Shown here: one piece after another, positions 32,867 through 42,851 of the stretch
How positions within the stretch are numbered: the stretch's first letter is position 1
Layout: each line of letters starts with the position of its first letter
Source of the DNA: JANSWY01 sp965228955
GTDB taxonomy: Bacteria; Bacteroidota; Bacteroidia; Cytophagales; Cyclobacteriaceae
Length of the DNA: 64,000 nucleotides
NCBI GenBank assembly: GCA_965228955.1
Contig: OZ245848.1
Span: forward strand, 1,364,001 to 1,428,000
Direction of reading: 5' to 3'
Position numbers and translations under genes: made by a program
The notes under the pieces: generated by a model
Database searches by the model: none
What the model saw: the letters and a program-made list of their open reading frames with translations, nothing else
Told to the model about the DNA's origin: nothing

Positions 32867-33220
32867 ATGAGATATTTTTTAATAACACTGGCAATAGTTA
32901 CCACCAGTATCTCCCAATCTGTAGCACAAGAAGTAACTAAACAGGAGTTTGACTCACTAAAATCTGTGGTGTTTGACCTTAAAACAGACATTGGGCAGAT
33001 TGAATTAAATCTTCAGAAATCTGAGAAAAAGTTAAGAACAGGTATGCTGATTTCTACAATTGGCTATTCTGTTGTAATAATTGGTGGACAATTGCTTGGT
33101 GGTGAAAACAATGACCTTGGGGAAGCATTGTTATATACTGGTGGAGCAATTGGAATAGGAGGTACTTTCATGTTGTTCCAGGGATTCAAATTGCTCAACC
33201 AGTCTAAAGTAAAGGGTTGA
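32867..33220 (+). CDS. Small exported protein with coiled coil and TM helices
   Basis: A 117-residue protein with signal peptide MRYFLITLAIVTTSISQSVAQ, a heptad-rich stretch FDSLKSVVFDLKTDIGQIELNLQKSEKKL (about 26-54), and two Gly-rich hydrophobic segments (58-75, 85-105). It begins 6 bp after the LytTR gene and is probably the third gene of that operon. No family recognised; the layout suggests an accessory membrane protein. Confidence 0.72.
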   Translation: MRYFLITLAIVTTSISQSVAQEVTKQEFDSLKSVVFDLKTDIGQIELNLQKSEKKLRTGMLISTIGYSVVIIGGQLLGGENNDLGEALLYTGGAIGIGGTFMLFQGFKLLNQSKVKG

Positions 33221-33233
33221 CGTTCAGCCTTCG

Positions 33234-33392
33234 TCAAGTTTCCTTACTTACTAAATAACTAACATAAATCTCGTTCTGCATTTTTGTTCTGTTTTGATTA
33301 GTAGCAGTCTTTTCGGGTTGAGTAAGCCCACAAGTACTGCAAGATGCCTGCAGTAAAGCCAGACAAATCAGAGTTTTTGATAATGATTTCAT
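33234..33392 (-). CDS. Possible 52-aa lipoprotein
   Basis: Starting at MKSLSKTLICLALLQASC, the frame has a short signal peptide and lipobox LLQASC, then CGLTQPEKTATNQNRTKMQN. A longer in-frame start at 33458 would bury the signal peptide. No promoter or family is recognised, but the lipobox in such a short frame is unlikely to arise by chance. Confidence 0.5.
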   Translation of the reverse strand: MKSLSKTLICLALLQASCSTCGLTQPEKTATNQNRTKMQNEIYVSYLVSKET

Positions 33393-33538
33393 TTTACGGT
33401 CTTTAATCGAATACTTCAGGAAATTGTAATGGTTACGGAAAAGGCTATTATTTTTCATTCTATTCTTTGCTGGTAATTGCCCTCATTTTCGATTAAATTG
33501 TTAATAGGATTTGTTACGCTATTTTTAGGTTGGCCCAT

Positions 33539-35032
33539 ATGTCTAAAGCAAGGAAAATCAACTTTACCATTTTGTACTATCTATGTTCATTAGTTGTGCT
33601 AATAATCATTAATGGCTTTTTGATTTTTTACAGTAACAAAAAGGTCGATGAAGCGAGTGCCAAGAAAGCTTCGATCCAAATTATAGAAACTAACCTTGAC
33701 GGAATTGAATCTGGTGTTTTAAGAGGGTTTGATGCAGGTTTAAGGGGATATGCTTTTGTTCAGGATGAGGAGATCTTGCATCCCTACTTATTTGCATTTG
33801 ATTTATCTGAAGAAATCTTTGCCAGACTTGATCAGGAGGTCAAGAATTTTCATTATGACCCTGCAAATATTTCAAAACTAAAAAATACCATTGATAGCTA
33901 TGGAAATTATATGGAAGGCCTTAAGCAAATGGTAGATGACGGTGATTTGGAATCCTTCAGAGCGGAACTATCTAAAAACAAGGGTGACGAAATATGGCAA
34001 GAATATAACCTCGTTAGGGTAGACCTGAAAAACTATCTTGGAGGTCAAATCATTCGAATGAATGAAGAAATTGAATCGTTCCAAAAATATACCTATCTGA
34101 CTCAATTATTTAGTATCGCACTTGTAGTAGTTATTTTATTTCTGATCTATAAAAAAATAGTCTCCTTTGCCAGAGAGAAAAATGATTATATCAATAGGAT
34201 AGAAGTTGTCAATAGCAAGCTCGAAGAAAGTGAAGAATTCTTAAGGGAAGAAGTAGCAAGCAAAACAAAAGACCTCAGGGTAGCCAACTCCGAACTAAAG
34301 GATGCCTTAGAAGAAATGAAAACCATGCAATCTTACATGCTTCAATCAGAAAAAATGACTTCTTTGGGTACTATGACCGCTGGTATTACACATGAGTTTA
34401 ATAATGCTCTGAACCATATAAAAGGAGGTGTGCAAATTATTAGTCAGTCTTTGGAAGAGCCAGATGAAGAAATGGATGAGGAAGACGGAGAAGTGGCTAA
34501 AAATATCATGGATGACGGAATAAAGAGGATTAGCAAGATTGTCAATTCACTACAGGTTTTTTCCAATAGAAGTGATGCGGAGGTTCTCAAGACCGATATT
34601 CATGAATTGATTGAAAACTCAATTGTTATTCTGAAGTCCAAGATTGATGATGATATTGAATTGATCAAAAAGCTGGATCTTCAAAAGGAGCTGTTTGTGA
34701 AGAGAGCGGACATGCAGCAAGTAATTGTACAGTTAATTGACAATGCAATTTTTGCTGTTAATTCTCACAATGAGATTGTAAAGAAGAAGATTGAGATCTC
34801 AACAAGACAGGAAAGTGACAAGGCACTAATTGAAATTTGTAATAATGGGCCGGTCATTCCAGAAGAAAAGCTAAGAGAATTATTCGATCCATTTTATACC
34901 ACAAAAGCACCAGGAGTTGGGACTGGGCTTGGACTTTCTATCTGTTATTCAGTGGTAACCAGTCATGATGGAGCTATCTATGCCCGTAATGAGGATGGAC
35001 TTGTAAAGTTTCAGGTGGAGTTGCCAACTTAG
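33539..35032 (+). CDS. Membrane histidine kinase with CHASE3-like sensor
   Basis: A 497-residue kinase reading from ATG 33539 (MSKARKINFTILYYLCSLVV). The first TM (about 10-33) and second TM (about 190-207) flank a helical periplasmic domain of about 155 residues, with GLRGYAFVQDEEIL typical of CHASE3. A coiled coil (220-270) leads to the H box GTMTAGITHEFNNALNHIKG, N box QQVIVQLIDNAIFAV, and G boxes LFDPFYTTKAPGVGTGLGLS. No response regulator is adjacent on this strand, so it is an orphan here. Confidence 0.92.
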   Translation: MSKARKINFTILYYLCSLVVLIIINGFLIFYSNKKVDEASAKKASIQIIETNLDGIESGVLRGFDAGLRGYAFVQDEEILHPYLFAFDLSEEIFARLDQEVKNFHYDPANISKLKNTIDSYGNYMEGLKQMVDDGDLESFRAELSKNKGDEIWQEYNLVRVDLKNYLGGQIIRMNEEIESFQKYTYLTQLFSIALVVVILFLIYKKIVSFAREKNDYINRIEVVNSKLEESEEFLREEVASKTKDLRVANSELKDALEEMKTMQSYMLQSEKMTSLGTMTAGITHEFNNALNHIKGGVQIISQSLEEPDEEMDEEDGEVAKNIMDDGIKRISKIVNSLQVFSNRSDAEVLKTDIHELIENSIVILKSKIDDDIELIKKLDLQKELFVKRADMQQVIVQLIDNAIFAVNSHNEIVKKKIEISTRQESDKALIEICNNGPVIPEEKLRELFDPFYTTKAPGVGTGLGLSICYSVVTSHDGAIYARNEDGLVKFQVELPT

Positions 35033-36627
35033 TTCTTTAAGACTTTTATGTGTGAACCTACTTGAAAGTAGCTGATAATTTTATCACTCATCAATATATC
35101 ATAGTAATTAAGCTTTTCTCCAAAGAATGTTGCTTCAGCCTTCTTATCTATTAATAGGTTTTTGACATCATTTACATTTAACCAACCCACAGTTTGATCT
35201 AAGCCATAAGGAGAATCATCAGCTCTTAACGTCATACCTATAGCGTAAGGGTTAAGCAGTTTTTCTCCAGATTTTAGATCAAATTCAGCCTTTTGAGACA
35301 GCAAAAAAATGGTTAATGAAAGTGGTGAATACAGGTAGACCTCATCCTCATTATATTCGAATGGATCCGCAAATGGATCTATGGCAGGTTCAATCATTGT
35401 TATAGCTTCCGTGTATTCCTCTTTGGTCATTTGCTTTTCCAAGGCATTAGTCCAGTATATTTCTAATTTATCAGTATCTATTGCTTCCATTAAGTATCGA
35501 GATATTTCTTGTCCTTCTGGTACCAATACATTGTTTATAGAATCATATAGGTCGATTCTTGATACCTGGTTGTTGGTGATTTTTTTGATTTGGATACCTG
35601 AAGGAACTTGTGCCAATATACCTTTCGGATCATATTCGGGATCTGAGAGACCATTTTTCAGAGTGCCATTTACGGAAATAGTATCTCTTTCTAACTGATT
35701 GGAATATTGATTGACAAGAGGAGTTAATAGGTTGGTTAGAATCGCGTCGGAGAGATATAGGACTTTTGAACTTTGATATTCCTCAAAATCTGAGGTGTTA
35801 CAGGATACAAGGTATTGAATATTATAGCTACCGTAATATCCATCGGGGTTATAATAAATGTCAATTACAGTATTTTTAAAAGGCATTCCCTTAGGCTCCC
35901 GAAAAGCAATTTCAAATCTGGGATAATCTGAGTATTTATTACTAAAGTTGATATCCAGGTCAATTGAGTTTCCTTCTTTATGAAATCCCTTGATTTTGCC
36001 TGATTTTAGAAGTGCTATTAACTCATTTCCAGCCTTACTTTCAAAGAAATACCGGTAGTATAAATTCGTAAACCCATTGGCATTCCAAAAGTAAAATAAT
36101 TCAGGCTGATACCACAAGTACCCTTCTTCTGAGCAGATTTTAGCAAACTCTTCAAATCTAAATGAAGCAAGATAAGTTCTTAAACCAGTATGACTGACAT
36201 ATTCCGGTACGTATAAATTGATATAATTAATCCTCCTGTAGTATTTCTTTTTTTTGAATCCTATTGTTTCATCTAAGCCAATGATTGAGATTTCACTTTC
36301 TAAATAGTAATCATCAGACTCATCCCACCAATCAAATGGATCTTCTTCAAAACCAGGTAGCTCCATCTTTTCCTTAAATTCTTCAAAACTCAATTCATTA
36401 ACCTGACTGGAATCCGAAACCTCATAAGCCTTTATTTTGCCCTGTTCTAGAGCATTAATGAGTATTCTGGGTATTTCCTCATTGTATTTGTGAAAGGACC
36501 TATTTGAGTCATTCTTTAGATCAAAAAAAGTAAGTGTTCTTAGTTGTTCATTCACTTTCTGAACCTTTTGACCAAACGTGATTAAATGGGACATTATGAG
36601 GACTAGAGCAAGAACTATTCTGGACAT
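35029..36627 (-). CDS. Exported protein with two GldN-like modules
   Basis: A 532-residue exported protein (signal MSRIVLALVLIMSHLITFGQ). Its N-terminal half (about 25-170) follows the GldN pattern: an EIPRILINALEQGKIKAYEV segment, an SFEEFKEKM segment, a region ending SIIGLDETIGFKKKKYYRRI, then aromatic NLYVPEYVS and RTYLASFRFEEFAKI. The C-terminal half repeats this order (ISRYLMEAIDTDKLEIYWTN, KQMTKEEYTEAI, YSPLSLTIFLLSQKAEFD). GldN belongs to the type IX secretion/gliding motor. This is inference from pattern; the gene is not beside gldKLM. It overlaps the kinase stop by 4 bp. Confidence 0.65.
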   Translation of the reverse strand: MSRIVLALVLIMSHLITFGQKVQKVNEQLRTLTFFDLKNDSNRSFHKYNEEIPRILINALEQGKIKAYEVSDSSQVNELSFEEFKEKMELPGFEEDPFDWWDESDDYYLESEISIIGLDETIGFKKKKYYRRINYINLYVPEYVSHTGLRTYLASFRFEEFAKICSEEGYLWYQPELFYFWNANGFTNLYYRYFFESKAGNELIALLKSGKIKGFHKEGNSIDLDINFSNKYSDYPRFEIAFREPKGMPFKNTVIDIYYNPDGYYGSYNIQYLVSCNTSDFEEYQSSKVLYLSDAILTNLLTPLVNQYSNQLERDTISVNGTLKNGLSDPEYDPKGILAQVPSGIQIKKITNNQVSRIDLYDSINNVLVPEGQEISRYLMEAIDTDKLEIYWTNALEKQMTKEEYTEAITMIEPAIDPFADPFEYNEDEVYLYSPLSLTIFLLSQKAEFDLKSGEKLLNPYAIGMTLRADDSPYGLDQTVGWLNVNDVKNLLIDKKAEATFFGEKLNYYDILMSDKIISYFQVGSHIKVLKN

Positions 36628-36713
36628 GACGCAAGCTTTTCTATTAATTTAAATAAATTTCTTCACAGATACTGGGGGTGTATCATGGTTGTTGGGTCAT
36701 CAACTCAGAAGAT

Positions 36714-37226
36714 ATGGAAGAACTTGCAAAATTCAGGAGATTGTTTGATTGCCATTTCACCCCTTTAGTGAAATACTGCTACTACATTACCAAAGACAAA
36801 GATCAGTCAAAGGATATTGTTCAGTCGTTTTTTGTTTCAATCTGGAAGGATGGCAAATTATCAGAGATTGAATCCTTTGAAAGGTTCGCCTATCACTCGG
36901 TGAAAAATCGGGCAATAAATTACCTGAGGGATTCCAAAAAGTTTGATCGGTCTCAATTACCAGAAATTGGTGAGGAGCCAACCATTCATCTTGATCCTAA
37001 TTTTCCAAGATATCTTCTTGAAGCAGCGATTAGAGGCCTCCCTGATAAATGCAGAGAAGTTTTTATGCTGAGCAAATTTGAGGGACTTACCTATGAAGAG
37101 ATAGCAGGAGTTCAGAATCTGTCGGTTAAGACAGTTGAAAAACACATTGGAACGGGCTTACAAAAACTAAAGCTCACATTGGCGCCATATAAGCACTTGT
37201 TTTTGGAATCCAATTTTGAAAAATAG
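36714..37226 (+). CDS. ECF RNA polymerase sigma factor (FecI-like)
   Basis: A 170-residue ECF sigma factor from ATG 36714 (MEELAKFRRLFDCHFTPLVK); a GTG twelve codons upstream is possible. Region 2 contains YCYYITKDKDQSKDIVQSFF and YHSVKNRAINYLRD; region 4 has LPDKCREVFMLSKFEGLTYEEIA and SVKTVEKHIGTGLQKLK. It is followed after 12 bp by fecR, then a TonB receptor and a DUF4249 lipoprotein, the standard Bacteroidota surface-signalling set: outer-membrane substrate binding is relayed through FecR to release the sigma factor. Confidence 0.93.
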   Translation: MEELAKFRRLFDCHFTPLVKYCYYITKDKDQSKDIVQSFFVSIWKDGKLSEIESFERFAYHSVKNRAINYLRDSKKFDRSQLPEIGEEPTIHLDPNFPRYLLEAAIRGLPDKCREVFMLSKFEGLTYEEIAGVQNLSVKTVEKHIGTGLQKLKLTLAPYKHLFLESNFEK

Positions 37227-37238
37227 ACCCAACAGATA

Positions 37239-38081
37239 ATGGAAAATAAAAAAGATCGGGAGTTTGATCGAAAAATAATGGAGTTGGATATGATGTCTAA
37301 TGACCTTGTTTCAGAAAATGAAAAGGAATTGGCATGGAAGGATATTTTAAATGAAATAGAACCTAAAACGAATCGTAGACCAATGATATATTGGTTAAGT
37401 GCTGCCGCGGTAGTATTACTTTTTACGGTTGGCTATTTGTTAAATCAATCAAGTTCAAGTATTTACGAAACCTCCGCAAATGAAATACTTGCAATAAACC
37501 TGAAAGATGGTTCCCAGATCTCAATCAATGGGAATAGTCAAGTGGTACTTGATGAGGATTTTGGAGAGGAGTATAGAAAAGTTAGTTTGCTTGGCGAAGC
37601 ATTTTTTAACATTTACCGAGATGAAGCAAAACCTTTTGTGATATCTACAAAAAATGGGTCCATCACAGTATTGGGCACATCATTTAACGTATTTACTACA
37701 AATTCTCAAACTGTTGTTTCAGTCAGATCAGGTTTAGTGAAGTTAGAATCTGATTCAGAAGAAGTGCAACTTCCTAAAAATGAAAAAGCATTGATCCAAG
37801 AAGATGGCAGGATTACCCGGCTAAACTGGAATCAAAATGACTACTCATGGTACACAGGGGTGTTAGAGTTCAAGGGTGAATCGCTGGTTGAGATTTCGAA
37901 TAAATTAAATGATCTTTTTAAGAAGCAGGTGAAAATTGCTAGTGCTGTTGAAAATTGCACAATCTCTGCAAAGATTGAGTTTGAGACTATTGAGGATGTT
38001 TTGGATATCATAACTGAAACCCTTGAATTGAGCTGGAGAATGGATGGTGAAACGATAATCATAGACGGAGATGCGTGCTAG
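37239..38081 (+). CDS. FecR-family anti-sigma factor
   Basis: A 280-residue single-pass membrane protein. A charged cytoplasmic part (1-46) is followed by one TM (MIYWLSAAAVVLLFTVGYLL, about 48-67) and a periplasmic FecR domain with LKDGSQISINGNSQVVLDED, LLGEAFFNIYRDEAKPFVIS and VLGTSFNVFT. The C-terminal part has the VSISNKL-like EISNKLNDLFKKQVKIA motif. It transmits the signal from the TonB receptor STN domain to the ECF factor. It overlaps the receptor gene by 11 bp. Confidence 0.94.
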   Translation: MENKKDREFDRKIMELDMMSNDLVSENEKELAWKDILNEIEPKTNRRPMIYWLSAAAVVLLFTVGYLLNQSSSSIYETSANEILAINLKDGSQISINGNSQVVLDEDFGEEYRKVSLLGEAFFNIYRDEAKPFVISTKNGSITVLGTSFNVFTTNSQTVVSVRSGLVKLESDSEEVQLPKNEKALIQEDGRITRLNWNQNDYSWYTGVLEFKGESLVEISNKLNDLFKKQVKIASAVENCTISAKIEFETIEDVLDIITETLELSWRMDGETIIIDGDAC

Positions 38082-40656
38082 TTTATTGATTTTGCTTTTA
38101 TTGACTGTCGGCAAAGTTGCTTACAGTCAATCCAGCCTGGATAATTCCATGTTGTTCAAAGATTTCATTGCATACATAGATGAAAACTCCGATTACCGAT
38201 TTTCTTATCCTGACGATATAAAGAATAAAAGGTTAATCATTAATGAAAGAATCAATATTAATGATCCTGATTCATTTAAGGAATTTTTGGAGACCGCTGG
38301 TATTGCTATAAAAGTCAGGAAGAATCTCTTGATCTTCAAGAAGGTTAAAGTATCTCAGGAACCTGTCATTTCAGAACAGCAAAACGAAGTTCAAAATAGA
38401 GTTGTTTCTGGTTTTGTAAGAGATGGGAACTCAGGAGAAAGCCTCATTGGAGCACATGTAATTGATATTGCAACTGGGCGCGGAGTAACCACTAACTTAT
38501 ACGGTTTCTTCAGTTTGACCCTAACAGGAGATACTATTGAAGTAAGCTACATAGGCTATAAACCTCAACGAGTAGTAGCAAAACCAAGTGTTTCAGATTA
38601 CGAGTTTGGTTTAATTCCATCAACTAAAATGCTTTCTGAAGTAGTTATTACCAGTGAAAGAGAAATTCAGGAAATAACTGAAATGAGTAAGGTTACTCTT
38701 CAGCCGGAAAAGATTAAGAAACTACCGGTATTCATGGGTGAAACTGATGTAATGAAAACTCTTCAGTTATTACCTGGAGTTCAGTCAGGTAATGAAGGTT
38801 CATCTGGAATATATGTCAGAGGAGGAGGACAAGATCAGAATCTAATTTTGCTGGATGGAGTACCTGTTTATAATGCCAATCATCTATTCGGCTTCTTTTC
38901 AGTCTTCAATGCTGATGCAATCAATCAAGTCTCTTTAATCAAAGGCGGTTTTCCAGCCAGGTATGGTGGTAGGTTATCTTCAGTTATTGATATTCAAATG
39001 AAGGAAGGAAACATGAATGAATTTGAAGGAGAAGGTGCTGTTGGATTGATTGCATCAAAACTTACATTAAGTGGCCCTATTAATCAGGGGAAGACTTCAT
39101 TTATGGTTTCTGGAAGAAGGACTTACATAGATGCTTTAACAGTTCCATTGATGAAATGGTCGGGCGCAGATAGAGTTTTTGGATATAATTTCTGGGATCT
39201 CAATGCCAAAATTAACCACATCGCCAACCCAAAAGATCGGTTCTATTTGAGCTTTTATTCTGGTAGAGATAAATTCTATAATGACTACAAATTCAACCAA
39301 ATAGCAGACATCAACGAGAAAGAGCATTCAAATATAAACTGGGGCAATATCACTTCTGCTTTCAGATGGAATAGAAGGTTTACAGATCGCTTGTTTGGTA
39401 ATCTAACTGCTACTTACAGCAGATATCGGTTTGAACTAGAAACAATTTTAGATTACAACTACGGTGAGTCAGTTGAATCGCCAGACCTGTATAGGGAGAA
39501 TGATTACTTCTCAAACATTCAGGACCTGAGTGTGAAAATGGATTTCGATTATTTTCTGAATAATAATCATCAAGTGAAATTTGGAGTAAATGCCATCAAT
39601 CATCAGCTAAAACCAGGTATATCCAGCTTCAAATCTCATACAGAAACTGATACGACGTTTGGGTCCACCAAAGTAGATCTGAATGAGTTTTATGCATACC
39701 TGGAGGATGAATTCAAATTATTCAATTCAACTAGCTTGAATCTAGGGCTTCACTTCTCAGGAGCTGAGGTGTCCTCAAGGAATTACTTCTATCTACAACC
39801 TAGAATTTCACTGAACCAAAAAGTCACAAAAAGCTGGTCAATTAAAGCTTCATATGCGAGAATGGCACAGTACATTCATCTTTTAGTTAATTCGGGAGTT
39901 GGGTTGCCAACAGATCTCTGGGTACCGAGTACTGATTTAGTCAAACCTCAGATTTCTGATCAGGTTGCATTAGGAGTGGCATCAACATTTATGGGAATGG
40001 AAGTATCGGTTGAAGGTTATTATAAGTGGATGGACAATTTGATTGAGTACAAAGAAGGGGCAGGATTTCTGGATATAGATAGTGAGTGGGAGCACAAAGT
40101 AGAATTTGGAAAAGGAGATAGTTACGGAGTTGAATTTTTTGTGCAGAAAAAAGTTGGGAGGTCTACGGGCTGGGTAGGATATACATGGTCAAAGACTACA
40201 AGGGAGTTTCCTAATTTAAATTTTGGAGAACCATTTCCATATAGATATGATAGAAGGCATGATGTTTCGGTCGTTTATAATTACGAGTTGAATAAAAGAA
40301 TCAATGTCAGTGGTGTTTGGGTGTATGGTACTGGCAATGCAATTACTCTACCTACTGCAAGCATTCCCAAAGCCACATGGGATTCAAGCGGCCCATCTTA
40401 TGAGGAATTTGTGAAGCAATACCCTGGTCGAAACTCCACCAGGATGCAGGATTATCACCGTTTGGATTTGAGTATTAGTTTTAAGAAACAGAAGAGATGG
40501 GGAGAAAGGTCTTGGGTATTTGGAGTATACAATGCCTATAGCAGGCAGAATCCAACATTCATTGATTTTGATGATACAAAACCCAACGAAAAACAATTCA
40601 AGAAAATCAGTTTGTTTCCAATAATTCCTAATGTCAGCTATCAGTTTAAATTCTAA
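38071..40656 (+). CDS. TonB-dependent receptor with STN signalling domain
   Basis: An 861-residue outer-membrane receptor (signal MRASLLILLLLTVGKVAYSQ). An N-terminal STN-like domain (about 25-95) contacts FecR. A carboxypeptidase-like regulatory fold (about 113-190, SGFVRDGNSGESLIGAHV) comes next. The plug follows, with DVMKTLQLLPGVQSGNEGSS, GIYVRGGGQDQNLILLDGVP and NADAINQVSLIKGGFPARYG, and then a 22-strand barrel ending ISLFPIIPNVSYQFKF with the terminal aromatic of barrel proteins. Substrate is not evident; the pairing with DUF4249 is frequent. Confidence 0.94.
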   Translation: MRASLLILLLLTVGKVAYSQSSLDNSMLFKDFIAYIDENSDYRFSYPDDIKNKRLIINERININDPDSFKEFLETAGIAIKVRKNLLIFKKVKVSQEPVISEQQNEVQNRVVSGFVRDGNSGESLIGAHVIDIATGRGVTTNLYGFFSLTLTGDTIEVSYIGYKPQRVVAKPSVSDYEFGLIPSTKMLSEVVITSEREIQEITEMSKVTLQPEKIKKLPVFMGETDVMKTLQLLPGVQSGNEGSSGIYVRGGGQDQNLILLDGVPVYNANHLFGFFSVFNADAINQVSLIKGGFPARYGGRLSSVIDIQMKEGNMNEFEGEGAVGLIASKLTLSGPINQGKTSFMVSGRRTYIDALTVPLMKWSGADRVFGYNFWDLNAKINHIANPKDRFYLSFYSGRDKFYNDYKFNQIADINEKEHSNINWGNITSAFRWNRRFTDRLFGNLTATYSRYRFELETILDYNYGESVESPDLYRENDYFSNIQDLSVKMDFDYFLNNNHQVKFGVNAINHQLKPGISSFKSHTETDTTFGSTKVDLNEFYAYLEDEFKLFNSTSLNLGLHFSGAEVSSRNYFYLQPRISLNQKVTKSWSIKASYARMAQYIHLLVNSGVGLPTDLWVPSTDLVKPQISDQVALGVASTFMGMEVSVEGYYKWMDNLIEYKEGAGFLDIDSEWEHKVEFGKGDSYGVEFFVQKKVGRSTGWVGYTWSKTTREFPNLNFGEPFPYRYDRRHDVSVVYNYELNKRINVSGVWVYGTGNAITLPTASIPKATWDSSGPSYEEFVKQYPGRNSTRMQDYHRLDLSISFKKQKRWGERSWVFGVYNAYSRQNPTFIDFDDTKPNEKQFKKISLFPIIPNVSYQFKF

Positions 40657-40659
40657 AAA

Positions 40660-41574
40660 ATGAAAAGACTTCTATATATCATATGTGTGGTATTTATAGC
40701 TCAAAGCTGTGAAACGCCAATAGATCCGAAGTTACCGGAGAACGGAAGTGACTTAGTTGTTTATTCATTCTACAGACCTGATTCAAGGATTCAAATGGAT
40801 GTGTTTAGCGCAATCCCAATCCTAGATGTAAATAGTTTCCAAAGATTAGAAAATCTGGAGGTAAGATTAAATGTTAATGGGGATTTCGTTGAAGTGCTCT
40901 CAGAGGAAAATGGATCGTACATATCGTCAATATTACCAGAAGAAGGCGATACATTCTCTTTCGAATTAATGAGTGAAGATGGAATGGTAAGTGCATCAAG
41001 CTACATCCCGGAATCTGTTGAGATTCTAAATGCAACATTGTCCAGAGAATTAGTGGATATCAACATCGGCGAATACGGATATCCAGCGGAAGTGACGTTT
41101 CAAGATCCTGCTGGAGTTACTAATTACTATTCTTTGGAGGTGTTTGTGGAAGAGTGTTCTGCTGGTTGCAGTGATCAAGCGATTGAAGGAGAGTTAAATG
41201 AAGTGTTAATTGAAGATCTTGATGTTGATACGGGAGGGACTACTGATGTCATAATTGGAGGAGGGCCGGAGGCTATTGATGGTTTCAGATACCTTTATTT
41301 TGAAGATGACAGTTTTGATGGTGAAGTTTTTACATTCAACTTCTATATCATCCCAACACTTCTCAACTTTGATAGAAGTGATGATGTCAAGGTGCGGTTT
41401 GTATTAAAATCACTAACTAAAGAATACTTCGATTACCTGTTAACTTCGGATTATCAACTCACTTTGGAGGAGGAAGGATCCTTGTCGGAACCAGTTCAGA
41501 TTTCTACTAACATTAATAATGGGATGGGTGTGTTTGCAGGGTATAATTACAATGTCTATTCATTGCAACCATAG
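40660..41574 (+). CDS. DUF4249 family lipoprotein
   Basis: A 304-residue lipoprotein: signal MKRLLYIICVVFIAQSC with Cys17, followed by ETPIDPKLPENGSDLVVYSF, the DUF4249 opening. The body is beta-rich with SYIPESVEI (the family's carboxyl-side strand motif) and ends in an aromatic strand. DUF4249 proteins nearly always follow a TonB receptor and probably act as its surface partner. It starts 3 bp after the receptor stop; four-gene operon from 36714. Confidence 0.9.
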   Translation: MKRLLYIICVVFIAQSCETPIDPKLPENGSDLVVYSFYRPDSRIQMDVFSAIPILDVNSFQRLENLEVRLNVNGDFVEVLSEENGSYISSILPEEGDTFSFELMSEDGMVSASSYIPESVEILNATLSRELVDINIGEYGYPAEVTFQDPAGVTNYYSLEVFVEECSAGCSDQAIEGELNEVLIEDLDVDTGGTTDVIIGGGPEAIDGFRYLYFEDDSFDGEVFTFNFYIIPTLLNFDRSDDVKVRFVLKSLTKEYFDYLLTSDYQLTLEEEGSLSEPVQISTNINNGMGVFAGYNYNVYSLQP

Positions 41575-41634
41575 TATTTAAAAACTTCGTGGGGATTTAT
41601 GCAACTTTAATAAGCGCGATTCAGTCCTTATTGT

Positions 41635-42765
41635 ATGATTGAATTTCCAGGAATCAATGGTGTTGTTGTTGCGATAGTTTTTGGTTTGCTTCAGGGATCG
41701 GCAATTATTGTCTTGTATCTCTTCAAAAGAAAAACAGCGAAACACAGATATCTAATCATGTTTTTAGCGACACTGCTTTTTGTCCAATTGTATTCCTTTT
41801 TTATTGCTTCAGGCTGGATGCTCAATTTTACTTGGTTGTTAAATACTAATGTGCCATTTACATTGATTTTGGCACCACTGGCATTGTTTTACACTTATGA
41901 GTTGTTGGGAGTAAAAATCAAACCCTTTGTTCTGATTCTTCACCTACTTCCAGCAGTTTTGTACTTTTTGTACTCATTCAATTTCTTTCTGCAAAGCGAT
42001 GCTTACAAATTCAATATCATTAATCAAATGATTGATGCTGGATTGCCAGCCAGACCTTACACTAAGAGATTTCCTTCCGATCCATGGGATATCCAGGGGT
42101 GGGTAGTTGTTGAATTGATCTCAGTACAGCTTATTGCTTACGGAATCTATGGAACCGGATTTGTATCCAGATTCAAAGACAAAATTTCTGGTATTCAGAA
42201 ATCATGGACAATCTTCTTAAATATCATTTTAATCGGAGCAGGAATTACGCTTTTTCTTTCAGAGGGTGGAGTTGTAAATGGATATGTATTCTTTGAAAGT
42301 CCATTTCCAAGGTTTTCGGGGGATGTATTTAGTACACTGGCTTTATACAGCATGACACTTTATTTGATTTTTAACCCAGATATTTTGACGGTTGGACAAA
42401 AAAAGTATTCCAAATCTTCTTTGAGTACCGATTATATAAAAGCAAAACACCACCAACTGATTAAGTTGTTTGATGAAGAAAAATTATATCTGACCCCAGG
42501 ATTTAATCTGGACATGCTTTCAGCTGAATCTGGTATTAGTAAGCATCATATATCACAAATACTAAATGCTGAGGTAGGGATGTCGTTTCTGGATCTTACG
42601 AATAAATACAGGATAAAAGAGGCCCAGGAAATACTAAGTGAATCTCAATTTATAAAGATGGAGGTACTTGCCAACCAACTTGGTTATCGCTCAAAGTCTT
42701 CATTTTTCAATGCCTTCAAAAAAATCACAAACACCACTCCAGGGGCGTATCAGCAGTCAGTTTGA
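41635..42765 (+). CDS. Membrane-bound AraC-type regulator (7TM-HTH)
   Basis: A 376-residue protein. Seven TM helices (about 8-28, 38-57, 63-83, 96-115, 152-174, 185-205, 222-240) are followed by an AraC HTH domain (about 275-376) with FNLDMLSAESGISKHHISQI and VLANQLGYRSKSSFFNAFKK, ending TPGAYQQSV. Such membrane-tethered AraC regulators are common in Bacteroidota; the signal and target are unknown. It is 60 bp after the DUF4249 gene, possibly on the same transcript. Confidence 0.93.
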   Translation: MIEFPGINGVVVAIVFGLLQGSAIIVLYLFKRKTAKHRYLIMFLATLLFVQLYSFFIASGWMLNFTWLLNTNVPFTLILAPLALFYTYELLGVKIKPFVLILHLLPAVLYFLYSFNFFLQSDAYKFNIINQMIDAGLPARPYTKRFPSDPWDIQGWVVVELISVQLIAYGIYGTGFVSRFKDKISGIQKSWTIFLNIILIGAGITLFLSEGGVVNGYVFFESPFPRFSGDVFSTLALYSMTLYLIFNPDILTVGQKKYSKSSLSTDYIKAKHHQLIKLFDEEKLYLTPGFNLDMLSAESGISKHHISQILNAEVGMSFLDLTNKYRIKEAQEILSESQFIKMEVLANQLGYRSKSSFFNAFKKITNTTPGAYQQSV

Positions 42766-42851
42766 GTATTTTCCAATTGGATTGAACTGAGTTTGAACGG
42801 ATGTCAGGTTTAATTTGTGACCATTCACCTATCTATGGGAGAAAAAAGGTT

